Shown: positions 1 to 12,025, counted from the stretch's first letter. The stretch is DNA of 64,000 nucleotides from Diphasiastrum complanatum (GCA_029204225.1 CM055101.1:6966373-7030372), one strand, 5' to 3'. The notes: generated by a model from the letters alone, not told the origin. Program-made: numbers and translations.

Positions 1-120
1 ACTTCAAGATGTCGCAATCTTTCGCACTTCATTTTACCAACAGTGATATTAGAGCTTGTGTTGATTTTCATGACATTTCTAGTTATTTTATTTTTCTAGG
101 CACATGGAGTAATTGTCTTT

Positions 121-780
121 TGAAATTCAACTCATCGAGCAATTCGATGGTGACGACTTTCATATGTGGAAGTATTGCATGAAGATGACATTGTTGGAGA
201 AATATTTATGAGATGTGTCAATCTTACCACAACAAGATGCCAATCTTATTGTCAAATGGAAATGCAAAGATGGCAGAGCTCTCGCATTGATATCCATGAA
301 TCTTAAGGATTCACAAATATCGCACATTAGTAGTAACGAAACATCTAAGCAAGCTTGGGGTCATAAGTCTGTATGAGACCTAAGATGTTACCACTCGTTT
401 ATTCTTACAAAAGAAATTCTTCTCTTGTAGGATGTCAGAATTGACCTCTATTAGTGACCATGTTAATCAAATTAGATCATTAATTGATTAACTTGTTGTA
501 GTTGGATCACACATTGTTGACAACGATGTAGTCATGACTCTCTTAGCAAGTCTTCTTGCTTCCTATGATCATTTGGTCATGCTGATCCCAACACAACCAG
601 ATTTAACAATGCAGAAGGTCACATCAATTCTTCTCCAAGAAGAGCTTTGAAGGAAGTCAAATGATGTCTCTACATCAGAAAGATTGATCACACTATATTT
701 GAAGAAGTAGCATAAGAAAAGACTGCTATCAATACTTCAAAGTCAGATACTCAACATCCATCACAGGTACAAATCCATTT
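121..780 (+). pseudogene. Ty1/copia gag remnant
   Basis: The plus strand reads as a decayed copia Gag (UBN2-type) with several stops and frame changes. Recognisable pieces are a segment near 140-210 resembling FDGDDFHMWKYCMKMTLLEKY, the usual start of such Gags, and a segment near 530-660 reading LLASLLASYDHLVMLIPTQP followed by a leucine-rich stretch ending in LLQEEL. No full ORF survives. It probably belongs with the protease-region remnant at 1266-1620, the two halves being separated by the minus-strand LTR piece between them. Family assignment rests on motif recognition only. Confidence 0.6.
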
Positions 781-820
781 TTAGCAAGTTTTGGTGCTAA
801 AAACTAGTATTGAGAGGGCT

Positions 821-1255
821 AGCTCTGATACCATGTGAAAGTAATGTACTTTAAGACCATAAATGGGTCTACAAAAGATCCACAAGAGTGATTGGATGCT
901 TGCTTTACAACCTATCAAAAGATTTGCTTAAAAAAGAATTTTACCCTCTCAATGAGAGGGTACTCTATGGTCGCACAGAAGCGATATTTGAGTTTTTCTG
1001 CAAACTTTGACCGGCCATTACTTTTGAACGGTAGCTCGGAAGTAGGTCATGTAGGGTACTGTTGGAGCGCTTTCCAACGGTATAATTTTCTTCGCAATCA
1101 GAGCTACGGTTAGAAAGTTATACTATTTTTAGTGAACTACAAATGGTAATGTACATAGAATGGTTAAGCATCGAAAATAGTGCAGGCATAAATGAAAAAG
1201 CATTTGAGCAGAAAATAAAGTTTATTAATTTACATTAATAAACTTTGTCAATCTA
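821..1255 (-). mobile_element. Copia LTR fragment with primer-binding site, inserted between gag and protease remnants
   Basis: Positions 821-833 read on the minus strand as TGGTATCAGAGCT, the initiator-Met-tRNA-type primer-binding site of copia elements. Immediately to the right, at 834, the plus strand starts TGTGAAAG, as expected for the end of a 5' LTR of a minus-oriented element. The right limit near 1255 is placed only because plus-strand copia coding resumes at about 1266. No target duplication was found, so this is a fragment. Confidence 0.5.
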
Positions 1256-1265
1256 CGTGGCATTT

Positions 1266-1620
1266 CTTATAGGGTCTTTTTTGGATTCAGAATTCCTCTA
1301 ATGTCTAACTTGCTCAAGATAAAGGCATAGGGACATTTACCATCAAATTCGATAATTGTTCATCTCAACTTATCAAGGATATTTTATGTGTTCCAACTTT
1401 GACCAAGAACTTACTATTGATTAGTTAAAATTGCTTAAAATTGCTGATCGAGGCCACACTATCACATTTGATACAAATCAATGTCTCATTTGAGACAACA
1501 ACTTGAATATTCTGGTCAAAGTGTATAGAGATGGTCATCTCTATACGTTAAGTCATGAATGTGCACTTGCTCTTGAAGAAAAATCTTCATCTAAACATTG
1601 TATTTTCTCTCTTACGACTC
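1266..1620 (+). pseudogene. Ty1/copia protease to pre-integrase remnant
   Basis: At 1321-1430 the plus strand reads KGIGTFTIKFDN followed by LIKDILCVPTLTKNLL. This is the conserved block between the aspartic protease and the GAG-pre-integrase domain of copia polyproteins. Downstream, a VYRDGHLYTL-like stretch also fits the pre-integrase region. The DSG protease active site is not recognisable, and stops interrupt all frames. Likely the continuation of the gag remnant upstream. Confidence 0.55.
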
Positions 1621-4384
1621 ATCATCATCAATGAAAAAATAATAATAAAAACATTTTACAGTTAATCCCTCTGGTCTCTCAAGTCTAACACAATTTCATG
1701 CTACCAAGTTTTCATCATTCACTCGTTTCCATTTTCCCAATATATTTTTTTTATTGGTCTTGAGAATCCACTTCTTCCAGCTCAGCCAAACCTTATGTAA
1801 GGTTGTTCTCATCATGCAAACAACACTCAAGTTCACTTACATTGAAAAACTTTAACAAAAAAAGGGTTCTTGAGCTAAAAAATTTCAAACTTTTGTATAA
1901 TTGTCCATAGTCCAGAATAACAAGGTGATAACTTTGAGCACTTACAAGTACAATGGAAAATAATTTTATCTCTCCCAATTATCTTTTATTTTGATCTACA
2001 TATCCCTTAGCTTGATTTTGCATTTCCATTATGTATGCCCGTTTCATTCTATAATTAATGAGACAAACTTTTCATGATGGCAATATTTTCATAATAATGG
2101 CCAAAAGCTTGTTGTTGTTGTAAGCAAACCCCAAGTTTGAAATATGCATGTTTCAATAAGCTTATTTCTTAGAGCATTTGGTTCACCTACTCAGTCTATC
2201 CATCTGATTCTAGATGATCTCCATTAAGCTGGTCTCGTTGTCTCCAACAACTTAAAGATTAAAAGTGTGTCATTTGCTTAAGGACGCCTTTGTTGGTGCA
2301 CTTAAAACAACAAAACAACAAATAGAACTTTTGAAATATTCATTTTTTTGTCCTTAATTGCAAAACTATGAAAATAGAAACATCCTGGTTAAGTGATAAA
2401 AAGACTTTGCCCTTAGTTGAAGGTATAGGCCTTAGCATAGTGGTTGCCCTTGATGCGCATAGGAGGTCTAAGCTTGAGTGCATAGAAAGTGGAAATAGAA
2501 CACATTACCTACCCACCCAAACATCAAAAGCTTAACACAGACTTGTTAGTTTCTTGGGAGCAGAGTTTGTATACTTTTAAACATAAACATGTTGTTCAAT
2601 CAACGCAACGTTCAATCAATTCATCATTTAATTTTTTCCCACATAACCAATGAACATATGTTTTAATACTATGCATTCTATTGTCATCCAATTTCAATTG
2701 AAAGATGACAAGATCATAAGTTCCGATACCAGTGTTTAGTTCCTATGACAAAAAGCCCTTACTCGACTAGTTTTTCATAGAAAAACTAAAGAATAATGTA
2801 GAAGTACAATAAAAGGAACAATCTCTTACTCACTCACCACCCAACCATGACCATCAAGTGACTTATTGTATCTAGCACTCTCCCTCAAATTGGATGAAAC
2901 ATTATAAAAAATGACACACAATGGCCCGTTGCATAAGGTACCTCAGTTAGATTTTGAGAAGGAAAAAGGCCTTGCACTAATGATCACCTGAAGCTAGCAA
3001 GCTCTGCTCAACCTTCAATCTACACTACTCTATGCCACTAGAGCGATCACCCATTTACCTTGCAAAATGTTGTTTCCCTCACATTGACAATGAGTCTATT
3101 TATAAGTGCAAAAGTGGCTAAGAACTCTAGACAAAAAGGTTCCAAAAAGTCACCTTTCTATTTTTGACTCTTTGGCAAAATTTTGTTTTTCAAATTCAAA
3201 TTTTACTTCATCCTCAAGTTTCATGGGCCCAATTCGATTGGACTTGATTGACCCCTCCCTTGTTGATCAACCTAACTCTGATTGTCTGGTCGACCTAACT
3301 TTGATTGAGAATCAGGGTAGTCATCGAGCTTGCTCCTAAGTGTCCACTAGCATAACAATTAGACTCAAGGCTACACCTTTTTGGATGCAATAGTCATATC
3401 CAACTTGGCTATTGTGGTGGCAATTATAAACATTTGCACTATCCATTAAACACTGGATACCAATAACTATTGAGACAAATACACAAACATCATGGTTACT
3501 AAGGCCAATAACGATAATTGGATGATGAGCAACAACCTACAATAGGGTAGCTTGTAAGGTAGCAATTGGCAAGCTTGCAATATGGAGAGAGTATTTCCGA
3601 GATTCATAAGGCATTTTGGCCCTATCCTCATCCAAGGGTTGTGAAAAGATTGTGTGCTTGTAGCTCTCAAGGCCTCCAACACCCTTGGATGAGTGAGGGG
3701 CCTAGAATGTCACGGTAGTCTTTGTTTGAAATATGCTCTCCCCTTCCAATAGCAAAGGCCACAGAGCACTAATGCATAAAAATCCATGAGTGGCTTTCAC
3801 ACAACAAAAGGATTAATGTCTTTGAATGCCTATGTGAGGACTTTGAACCTAAGTCCGAATATATTTAAACTAATGGAGCCACCAAGGAGCAATCTTGAGG
3901 TGATGGATAGATGGTGTGCTTGCAGACCAATCTACAAGGGAATGGCCCAAAATGCCATGCCACTCGTTGTTGGGAATCTGTCCTCTTCCAATAGCAACAA
4001 TCTCATAGGGCAAGCACACAAATGTCGACAAACGGCTTCAAGAAAACAACATGGGCCATTCAGTTGTCTTCACACACATGCTGTGACATTGGACTTGGGT
4101 CGGCAGGATAATGGAACCAAGGTCCTTATAGCGATCACATTAATGTCCCACTATTCTGAAATGAAGAATGTGGAATGTTGTTTGGTTTTGGCTTCCTTAT
4201 GTTGGCAACTTAAAACACAGAGTCTAGATTCCGAAAAAAACGAGGCATGTGGAAATTGGAATGTCCTTTGGTTTTGGCTTGCTTATGTTTGCTTTGAGAG
4301 GCATGGCCAAAAAAGGCATCTATGTCTAGGCCCTAGGGGGGACAGTTTTCTTTTTAAACTTTCTCGGGGGGCTTGCAAAATGAA
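1621..4384. other. Unassigned AT-rich intergenic DNA
   Basis: No gene is supported here. A weak LTR trace is a minus-strand TGGTATCGGAACTTATG at about 2715-2731, a copia-like primer site, followed on the plus strand by TGTTTAG at 2733, which could be an LTR end. The open stretches at 3106-3339 and 3786-4391 have no recognisable domain, and the latter contains internally similar segments near 3660-3760 and 3910-4000. I regard them as chance ORFs in old repeat DNA. Confidence 0.4.
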
Positions 4385-4905
4385 GGGTTGACGTTTGGTG
4401 GGGCCCGGCAGGTCTGGACCTGGCCCGGATGCAAACGAGGGAAAGTTGTAAGCTGAAGCCCACCGTCACGTGCATGTGACTGTAATTGTTGTGAGTCGTG
4501 ACAAGTCAGTTACTCGTAGCGCCCACTGGACACGTGACGCCGCTCACCAACTGGCCTGGCGCCCGCGCATCCGAGTCACGCACGCACCACTTTGTCCGGA
4601 TGACTGCCACCCCCGCGACGTGCATTTGGCGGGGCTGCCGGATGTGACCTTCTCCCTCCCTCTCTCTCTTTCACGATCGTTTTCGTGTCGATGTCGCTTT
4701 ACCTTTTTTTTTTTTTTTTTTTTCCTGTTTTTCTTTTGTAAAATCGTGCATGGCGTAGTTTTTGGGGTGGTTTTCCTTCGATCCTTCCTTCCCTTTCCTT
4801 CCGTTCTGCCTACACCATCAGCGCACGCACTTGCGTCCCCGTTGCTTCGCCGATACTCTGCTCCGCTACTGTTTTCTTATTATTTAATTCAACTGCGCTC
4901 GTGAC
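4385..4905 (+). promoter_or_regulatory. GC-rich, CpG-dense upstream block with two G-boxes, likely BIM promoter/5' leader
   Basis: Base composition changes abruptly from AT-rich to GC- and CpG-rich. Two CACGTG G-boxes lie at 4467-4472 and 4531-4536. They are followed by a pyrimidine-rich tract (CT repeats near 4650-4670 and a long T run at about 4707-4724), typical of plant core promoters and 5' UTRs. The block lies 2.1-2.6 kb upstream of the BIM start codon, so transcription probably starts here and the leader is long and perhaps spliced. A consensus donor GTAAGT at 5221 and an acceptor CTCTGCAG ending at 5308 are compatible with a leader intron. No TATA box was identified with confidence. 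Confidence 0.45.
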
Positions 4906-6414
4906 TCGTGGCTGCTTCCTTATCACCGTTTTGGCCTGTTTTTCCTGCACCCACGCGCTCCTCCTGTTGTCTCGTTTCTAACCCCTGCCCTTCCTTTCTC
5001 GCATTCCATTATGATATTACTGGGATTTTCGCTGCTTGTTTCTTGCATCGGACATTTGCTGGCCTCTTTTGCTATGTATGCTGCATCATTGCTTTCTTTA
5101 GCTTAAACATGAATGTGCATTTCACTGATTGATGTATCATCGTTTGAACTTTGATGTATGTTGGGGTCATGTTCAATGGATGTCGCGAGGCTCTCGGAGT
5201 ACTTGTTTCTCTCGTATAATGTAAGTTTATGTCACACCTCCTCCTGGCTTTTCCTTTAATCTTCTTGTCTTCAATTATTGTTATATCTCGCCGAGTTCCT
5301 CTCTGCAGAATTCGACCAATTTTTTAGCTGGAACGTCTTCTGGCTGCCCGCGCCATTCAATGATTAGATCTGGACGCATGACTCGGCCACTAGGTCCGTG
5401 CTCTTTAAGCTCTGGCACAGATTATCCCAGTTATGGATTTCTAGTACATGTGTGCGAGATCAGGATAAAGCAATTTCTAAGAACTAGGATTTGGAGTTCA
5501 ATCTTTCTGCTAGGCTGCTTCTAGCTAATTGTTTGTGTCTCATAGACTGTACTACCGCAGAAACTCCAGAATTGTGTGGATGAGCTAAGCAATCCTAGTT
5601 ACCGTTCTGTGGCATTCAAACGGGCGTCTTCTTTGGCATGTAACTTGCTGCAATTCAGCAATGGATAAGTTTCGCATTGGCTAAAATCATAATTTCATCT
5701 CTGCATGGCCTGTGATGGAAGTGTCAAATCCGCCTCAAAGCGAAAGCGCTGAAACACATGTGTGAATTTTTGTAATTGAAACCTCCTTTCAAAGGCTATT
5801 TATTCACAGGTCACCGTCACAGGCTTTTATAGATGTATAAATTAAAACCCAGTAACACTGGAGAGAAGCCGCTCTTGCGCAGCTATAGGGAGCGCTCGCC
5901 TTGCAGTCCACCGTCTACCACTGCATTATCAACTTGTGTAGGAGCTGACCATTCTGGATGCAATCGTCAACTTTCCTGATGATTTCTTGCGTCTGTTGGC
6001 TTCTATTTTGAAGGTATTTAAACAGATCTATTCACTACTGCAAGGTCTTGCTAGATCTGAGTGAGCTTCGGTAAGGTGCTTCGCAGTAGTCGCTTCTTTG
6101 ATGTGAGACCATGAAAGCATGTCACTGTCGGCAATAAATCACAATACAAGTAATCACATTGCATCCGTCCTTAGTCTTTAGATTTTACATCAGATCGAGG
6201 CTGCCTTTTTAGTTGAAAGCATGCTTTCTTACAAGATGCAATGATTACGTTACACCAACACTCTGATTTCTTATTCTTGTGGCTTTAGAAATAAATAGAT
6301 AGATCAACCCGCATAGTCTACATGCATCTGAGTCGTACGTGTTTGTATGCTATTACAACTATTGGGAGCCAAATCTTTTACTCGAAAATGAAAAAAAAAA
6401 AATGTAATGGCAGG
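4906..6414 (+). other. Probable 5' leader/intron region of the BIM gene
   Basis: About 1.5 kb without a supportable ORF between the GC-rich upstream block and the tandem duplication. A candidate leader intron (donor at 5221, acceptor ending 5308) and several other splice-like sites are present. Which parts are transcribed cannot be decided from sequence alone. Confidence 0.3.
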
Positions 6415-6782
6415 GACAGTCTCAGGATTAGTTGGAGGATTTGCAGAGGCTTTGTTAATTTATCAAATTGCATGAAGACCCATTGAAACCACATAAATGG
6501 TTGGGAGTACTGTAAAAACATAGCAAGAACAGACCTCTTACTTCCGGAAAAGAGGCTTCAGGAGGAATTAAGTACTGTTTATGGCTAAGTAATTGGACGA
6601 CAGTATCAGGATTAGTTGGAGAATTTGCAAAGGCTTTGTGATGGTATCAAATTGTATGAAGACCCATTGAAGCCACATAAATGGTTGAGATTAATGTAAA
6701 AACATAGCAAGAACAGAATTCTTGCTTCCGGAAAAGAGGCTTCGGGAGGAAATAAGTACTGTTTATGGCTAAGTAATTGGAC
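6415..6782 (+). repeat. Head-to-tail tandem duplication, 2 x 184 bp, upstream of the BIM start codon
   Basis: Copy 1 spans 6415-6598 and copy 2 spans 6599-6782. Both start GACAGT and end TAAGTAATTGGAC, and they share long near-identical blocks such as CATAGCAAGAACAGA and CTTCCGGAAAAGAGGCTTC. They differ at scattered positions, so the duplication is not brand new. It lies 200 bp before the first coding exon, in the probable 5' leader or leader intron. Confidence 0.9.
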
Positions 6783-6980
6783 AGGTCTATCTTCACAACC
6801 GCAATGGTATTATCCTTCTGCAAGTTTGTAATCCCTATGGGAGCTGTGGGGGAGTCTCTTCATGAAGACAGATGCAAACTGCGCTGGAGCTGCGAAAGAA
6901 TCCCTACTTGATCAGACAATTGCTTTTGGAGCAGCTTTCTAGAGAAACTGTAATTCACGTTTGTTGGAGCCATAACAGCA

Positions 6981-9900
6981 ATGGCTTTTTCTGCAGTCGG
7001 AGCAACAAAAATAAAAAAGGAAATGGACGCAGGCGTAGATGCTGAGCGCGCAATGACTACGCCATCTCCGAACTGCGGCGGCTATAATCCTATGATGTAC
7101 AATCTAGGAACCAGAGATCAGCGGCAAGATGTTTATCTTCAAAGACATTTTCCAAATCAGACTCCGGAGGCAACATCGCAGTCTCAACACGTTTTTCTCA
7201 ACGAAGGTGATTACCTTCTCGAAAGTGCTTGACTGCATCTATTTCTCTATTTAAAATTGTAAGGGGACGACGCACTTCTTCGTATCCCAACAGCTACTTG
7301 GTTCAATTATAATAATAAATTTGAAATCAATGCAGCTTCGAGAGGCGCGGGGCGTGCAACACATGATTTTCTGTCGCTTTATGGTGGCATGCCTTCCCAT
7401 TTTGTGGAGCCAAGTCCTAGTAGAGGTATGAATGGATATTTTCTTTAAATGCTTTCGGAATTATCCTAGACGCAGATTTTGCATTCAGAGCTCAGAAACA
7501 TAGTGACAGTACTAATGTTGTCAAGAAATAATTTACGATCAAGGCCTTTGTGCGGTGGAATATAAAGATTACAATGATCGGTTGTCAAATATTTTTTATT
7601 CTAGTCAGTTTGTGAAGTGCTTTCATCCATGTTTGTATTGCTGCAGGGGCTTCTTCTCTTACCACTCAAGATCTCTTGCAGCCGCTAGAAAGAGGAAACA
7701 GTCCCAAGTATCAGGAACCTCAAGTGTTGCATCTAGAAAAACCGACAAAAGAAGAGAGCCTATCACAACATGCCAGTATCCCAACATCAGTAGTTGTGGA
7801 CCGGCTTCGTCCTATTTGCATGAGCAGCCAATTGAACCTGGCTATGGAGGTTCCCCAAATGCAGCTGTTGAGACTCGCTGGACAGGACGGGAATGCGCAA
7901 GGAGTGAGGTGTAAAACTCAAATGAGCTTAGGCGCGCCATTGCCAGTGCATGAAGATCATCTTCTGGTTGAGAGCATGAGAAGCTCCGATGTAACAGTTG
8001 AGCAAGGTTGAATTTAAATTTTCTTAGTAGGACTTTTTAGTTCAAATTTCGACATTTATCCATCAAGGCCAGCAATGTATCAGAGACTTTGCAAAAGGTG
8101 TATGTTGGCCATGCTAATATGTTTGATACCTGTAAATTCTTTATTTCAGACTGTTATCCCCATTTGCTTATAAAAGGTAAGACATGTTTGAGCTCAACCC
8201 TATCTTTTCATTTCCTGTTTTGGAATTTGTTCTTGCAGAGCAAGTTGAGAATCACAGATGCTGGTCAAATTCCCGGGTTGATTATGCCTTGTCTGACCTT
8301 TTATACGTTCCCAAAGGCTCCTCAAACCATGGTCCAGTCGATAGTAGCTATCAGCCGATTCCTGTTTTGAGCAGGTGAGTGGTTGTATGGCTTTAAGCAT
8401 CAAAGCTTCTTTGTCTGAGAATATTTCGCTTGGTTTTATATCTAGCTCGTCAGTATCTTCATCCTGTTGCTGGCAACATGAAGCTTTAGGCGTGACTTAT
8501 TTTGCAGAATCCTGAGTGCTCTATTTGTTATAGTATTTCCTATTTTTGTGATAGTTCGAATCACACAATGTTAGACTTTGCAGACATTGGCAGAGAGCTA
8601 GTCACCACCCTTTAGTAGAGGTAACTAAGCGGCCTATCAAAGTGCCATCTGAAGATGAGGAAGATGAGGTGGAAGGCCTTGATCATTCAAAAGAGCAGAG
8701 GAAAGATTTTCATAAAGGTACCTCCTGAAAATTTCAAAAGACTTCATGGCTTGATATGTTGCCAGTTTATACCAGCAATTAGCAAAGTGTATTGGCATAC
8801 TCTATCATCAGGAAAAATGATGCCTTTTGCCTTATATTTCTTCAATCAAAACATCTGGTGAGCTGCTGTAGTATTTTTGTAGTGTTCTAGAATCAAGCTC
8901 ATCACTTGCCATTGGAAAATGGGGCTGTTGATGTAGAAACATGATAGGATCTCAAAAGTTGAATTCAAGCCTTCGACAGTTCTTTTGACATAAAAGCACC
9001 TAAGGCCCTGACTAACTTTTAAGCTCTTGTAGTTCTTTGGATATGATATAATCTAGCAAGGTTTGGAAAACAAAATGTGATATGTTTTCGTCTATCCCAG
9101 GTGAGAATACTTCAAGGGATGGTAAAAATTTGGATGTCAGGGCGAGTACTCCCAGGTCCAAACATTCTGCTACTGAACAACGTAGAAGAAGCAAAATCAA
9201 TGATAGGCAAGTGATGAAATTGAACTGCTTGACTCCTTGAACAGTGCAAAATAGAACTGCTTATGTTGCGATACTATATCACATGGTTTGATTTGTTCTT
9301 GTTCAAACTTTACCTAGCTGAATCTACTGCTTCAAATTTTTTCTCACTGAATATACATTTAGCTGTGAATTCTATTCTTATTGAGCTAGTCCTTTGATTT
9401 TGTTTTTTCCGACTTTTAGTACAGTCATATGCAGAGCTGTACATTTTTAAAGATAAGCTCCAGATTGTTCATTTAAACTTTGAAAACGGGTGCAATTTTG
9501 TCTAGGTTGAAAACTCTCATAAATCAGTTTGACCTTCAGGTTTCAGTAAAAATAGCTGTAACGAGTAAGGTGTCCTATTTCATATTTGTGAGAGAACAAA
9601 ATTTTGAAGGAACTAATTTAAATCTTTCTAGATTGCAGATTTTTAGATTGATGAAGACACGGAGACTAATTCACGCTATTGCAGGTTTCAGATGTTGAGA
9701 AACCTGGTGCCACACAGTGATCAAAAGAGAGACAAGGCCTCTTTTCTGTTAGAGGTAAGTCTGTCCTAACGACTCTTCTAGTTGTTTTGTTAAAAAGAAA
9801 TTGTTCCGCAAATATTTTAGTAATGGCAAAATTCTAACTTCAGGGTACCATGCCATATTGTACAGGTTATTGATTATGTTCAGATGTTGCAAGAAAAGGT

Positions 9901-12025
9901 TCGAAAATTTGAGGGCGTTGAGCAGGGGAGGCATCAAGAGAGGCTGAAGAACATGGTGTGGGAAAGTTGCAAGGTGCATAAAATTCTCAAAAGGAAGTAG
10001 TTTCAAAAGAATGCTATATAAAAAGACTAAACTGGGACTTCTTGAAGAAAATTGTATGATAAACTGTACTCTTAAGATGTAACAACATTTAGGAGTGGCT
10101 GATCGCATCCAGCATTTATTTCATTCTATAACTCTCTTATGGATGTGAAACTGGCATTGCAGAAAACTGTAGGCCCAGAAGCATTCATGAGGGATGCAAC
10201 ACCAATGGATAGTGCAGTATTTTTGAAGAATATCAGTTCTTCAGGTCTTGCTGTTGACGTCAAACAGATAAGTGAAACACATGATCATGCCCGACCCAAA
10301 CTCATATTTTCTCCTTCAGCAAGCGAAAATGGAGCTCCTACTGCAGATCTTCGTCCATGTGTTGTGCCGCAAACTTCTTCGTACAATGGAAGGTCAGGGG
10401 TAATCAATAATGGCTTTGATTCCAGCCATGATAACAAAACTTGTAAAAGTGGTGTCGCTAAGCCAAGCTCCAAATCATTAACTATTCAGCATGAACTTCG
10501 CACAACACTACAAGCCTCCTTAATGCAGCCTCTTTCTACTCCAGATGCTCAGACCTTTGAATGCCTGCCAAAAGGATCTGCAACAACAAGCATTATCGAT
10601 GCATCAGCTCATCGTACCGCAGAACCCATGCCTCGTGCCAATCTCACTGAGCAATCACAAACCCGAACAGATGCCAAACCTCAAATGCAGCGGGCAGTAG
10701 ATTATAAATCATCTCAACCACAAGAAGGATGTAGTGCACAGGTCATTGAGCCCATGTCTGTACCGGAAAAAGCAGTAACTCCTATGGACTCAATCCAGGG
10801 TCCTTCAGGTTTAACCATTGATTCTCACCGGATGCACAATAGCTATCACGGCAATGGTGTCATCGCAACTAATAAGGAAGAAGTCTGCTCTTACAAGTCT
10901 AAACATAAGGTGGATAGCTGTGCCACCCACATCAGGGAGGAATCACTTGGTGTCACAGGAGGCATTATTAGTGTTTCGAGCATCTACTCTCAAGAGTGAG
11001 CTAGTTCTCTCTTCTTTTTGCACTCAAGAATGAATTGACATTCTAGGTTATCGATTGATCAGGATGAAAGCTGGCAGCAATTAGTGCTCTGGAGCTTGAT
11101 CAATTAGTAGCATTGCTTGCCAACCGCACGTGTAGATTTTTCATATTTCAATCCCAATTAGCCTTGTTAACTAGGTACTTCTGTCCAATAAAACCTCTGC
11201 TTGTTTGTGAGACAAGTCTTTCTTCTGGTCTCAATAAGCAGACCGTCCCTGCATTTGTCGTTCTTCCGTGAAATTGCAATCAGTGGACTAGGTTTTGTAT
11301 TAACATGTTGAAATCTTGTACCAAAAACTCTGCTGTCAGATTTTGTATAGAAGACAATATTCTCTGCATTGCTGTATAAATGCATTATTACAGGCCAATT
11401 TCTATGATTCCATTATCGTGTATGAGATTTTGCTACGTTGTTCGTTTCCTTTATTTTTACATCTTACCACTACAACTGTTTCGTGTTCTTTTTATTCGTT
11501 TCATTGCTTATTATGTATATCCCTTGTAGTGGGATGCCAAGTTTTGATGCGTGCTTTTGGATTGCAATGCGTATGTATAGATTATTAGACACCTTGACGC
11601 GTGCATTGCAAAGTTCCGGATTGGATCTGTCACAAGCAAATATCTCTGTACAGATAGATCTTGGCAAGCGTGTTGGAGCTTCTGCAGTCTGTTCGTCTGA
11701 TAAGGTCTAGTACTTGATGAATATTGATTTTTTTGCTCGGTTATCATTTGATTAGAATTTGCCATTACATTTCACATTCTGCACCACAGAATTGAGTGGT
11801 GAATGGGTATTTGCTACAGTGACTCTGCTATAGCAATGATCCTTTAATACTTACAAAAAGGATTGAAATATTTGAAATTTATTGGTGTCGCAGACAACAG
11901 GGCACACTCCCGAGTCGTCTTCACAAAGTCAGCAGTCTAAAGGACATGCAAGGCCAGTTGAAATGCGCTCAGAATCTGACGTTCCTTGTAAAAAGCCCAA
12001 ATTACAAGATCTTCAAGAGGGTTGA
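6981..12025 (+). CDS. BIM: BIM-type bHLH transcription factor (BES1-interacting MYC-like), 12 coding exons, predicted 781 aa
   Basis: Exons inferred from splice sites and phase: 6981-7206, 7336-7425, 7647-8006, 8150-8176, 8239-8374, 8584-8717, 9101-9206, 9685-9754, 9866-9973, 10163-10995, 11581-11704, 11894-12025. They sum to 2346 nt with every phase compatible. The bHLH lies at about residues 344-399: [18 protein letters not shown], then [20 protein letters not shown] and a second helix. H346, E350 and R354 are the G-box-contact triad. BIM hallmarks are THDFLSLY at 84-91, TQDLLQPLE at 112-120, and a C-terminal block from [12 protein letters not shown] (685-696) through [18 protein letters not shown] to SVQIDLGKR. 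In Arabidopsis, BIM1 is a nuclear partner of BES1 in brassinosteroid signalling and binds E-boxes; that role is inferred here. Residues 420-684 are a low-complexity region in one large exon. An optional 30-nt exon at 8068-8097 would also keep phase. The start is the first ATG of the open exon; an upstream leader is likely. Confidence 0.88.
9207..9684 (+). other. GC-AG intron inside the bHLH region of BIM
   Basis: The exon ends AATGATAG and the intron begins GCAAGT. It ends TTGCAG before GTTTCAGATG. Only the GC donor joins the basic region (ending ..KINDR) to helix 1 (FQMLRN..) without loss or gain. The nearest GT, at 9211, would break the reading frame. GC donors with an AG|GCAAGT consensus are a known minor class of U2 introns. 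The Arg-360 codon is split by this intron. Confidence 0.85.

Noticed and set aside
3786-4391. 201-codon ORF upstream of the BIM region
   Set aside because: No recognisable domain, cysteine/tryptophan-scattered composition typical of non-coding frames, and internal similarity to neighbouring repeat-like sequence.
4470-5132. ORFs of 144 and 74 codons in the GC-rich block
   Set aside because: They run through poly-T and CT tracts, giving Phe runs, and lie where a promoter and leader are expected. No conserved motif.
8068-8097. Possible 30-nt exon of the BIM gene
   Set aside because: Phase fits, but the polypyrimidine tract is weak and the model is complete without it. Left as optional.
11167-11765. 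Small ORFs on both strands between BIM exons 10 and 11
   Set aside because: They fall in an intron or are shadows of exon 11. The exon 10-11 join restores the conserved BIM C-terminal motif exactly.
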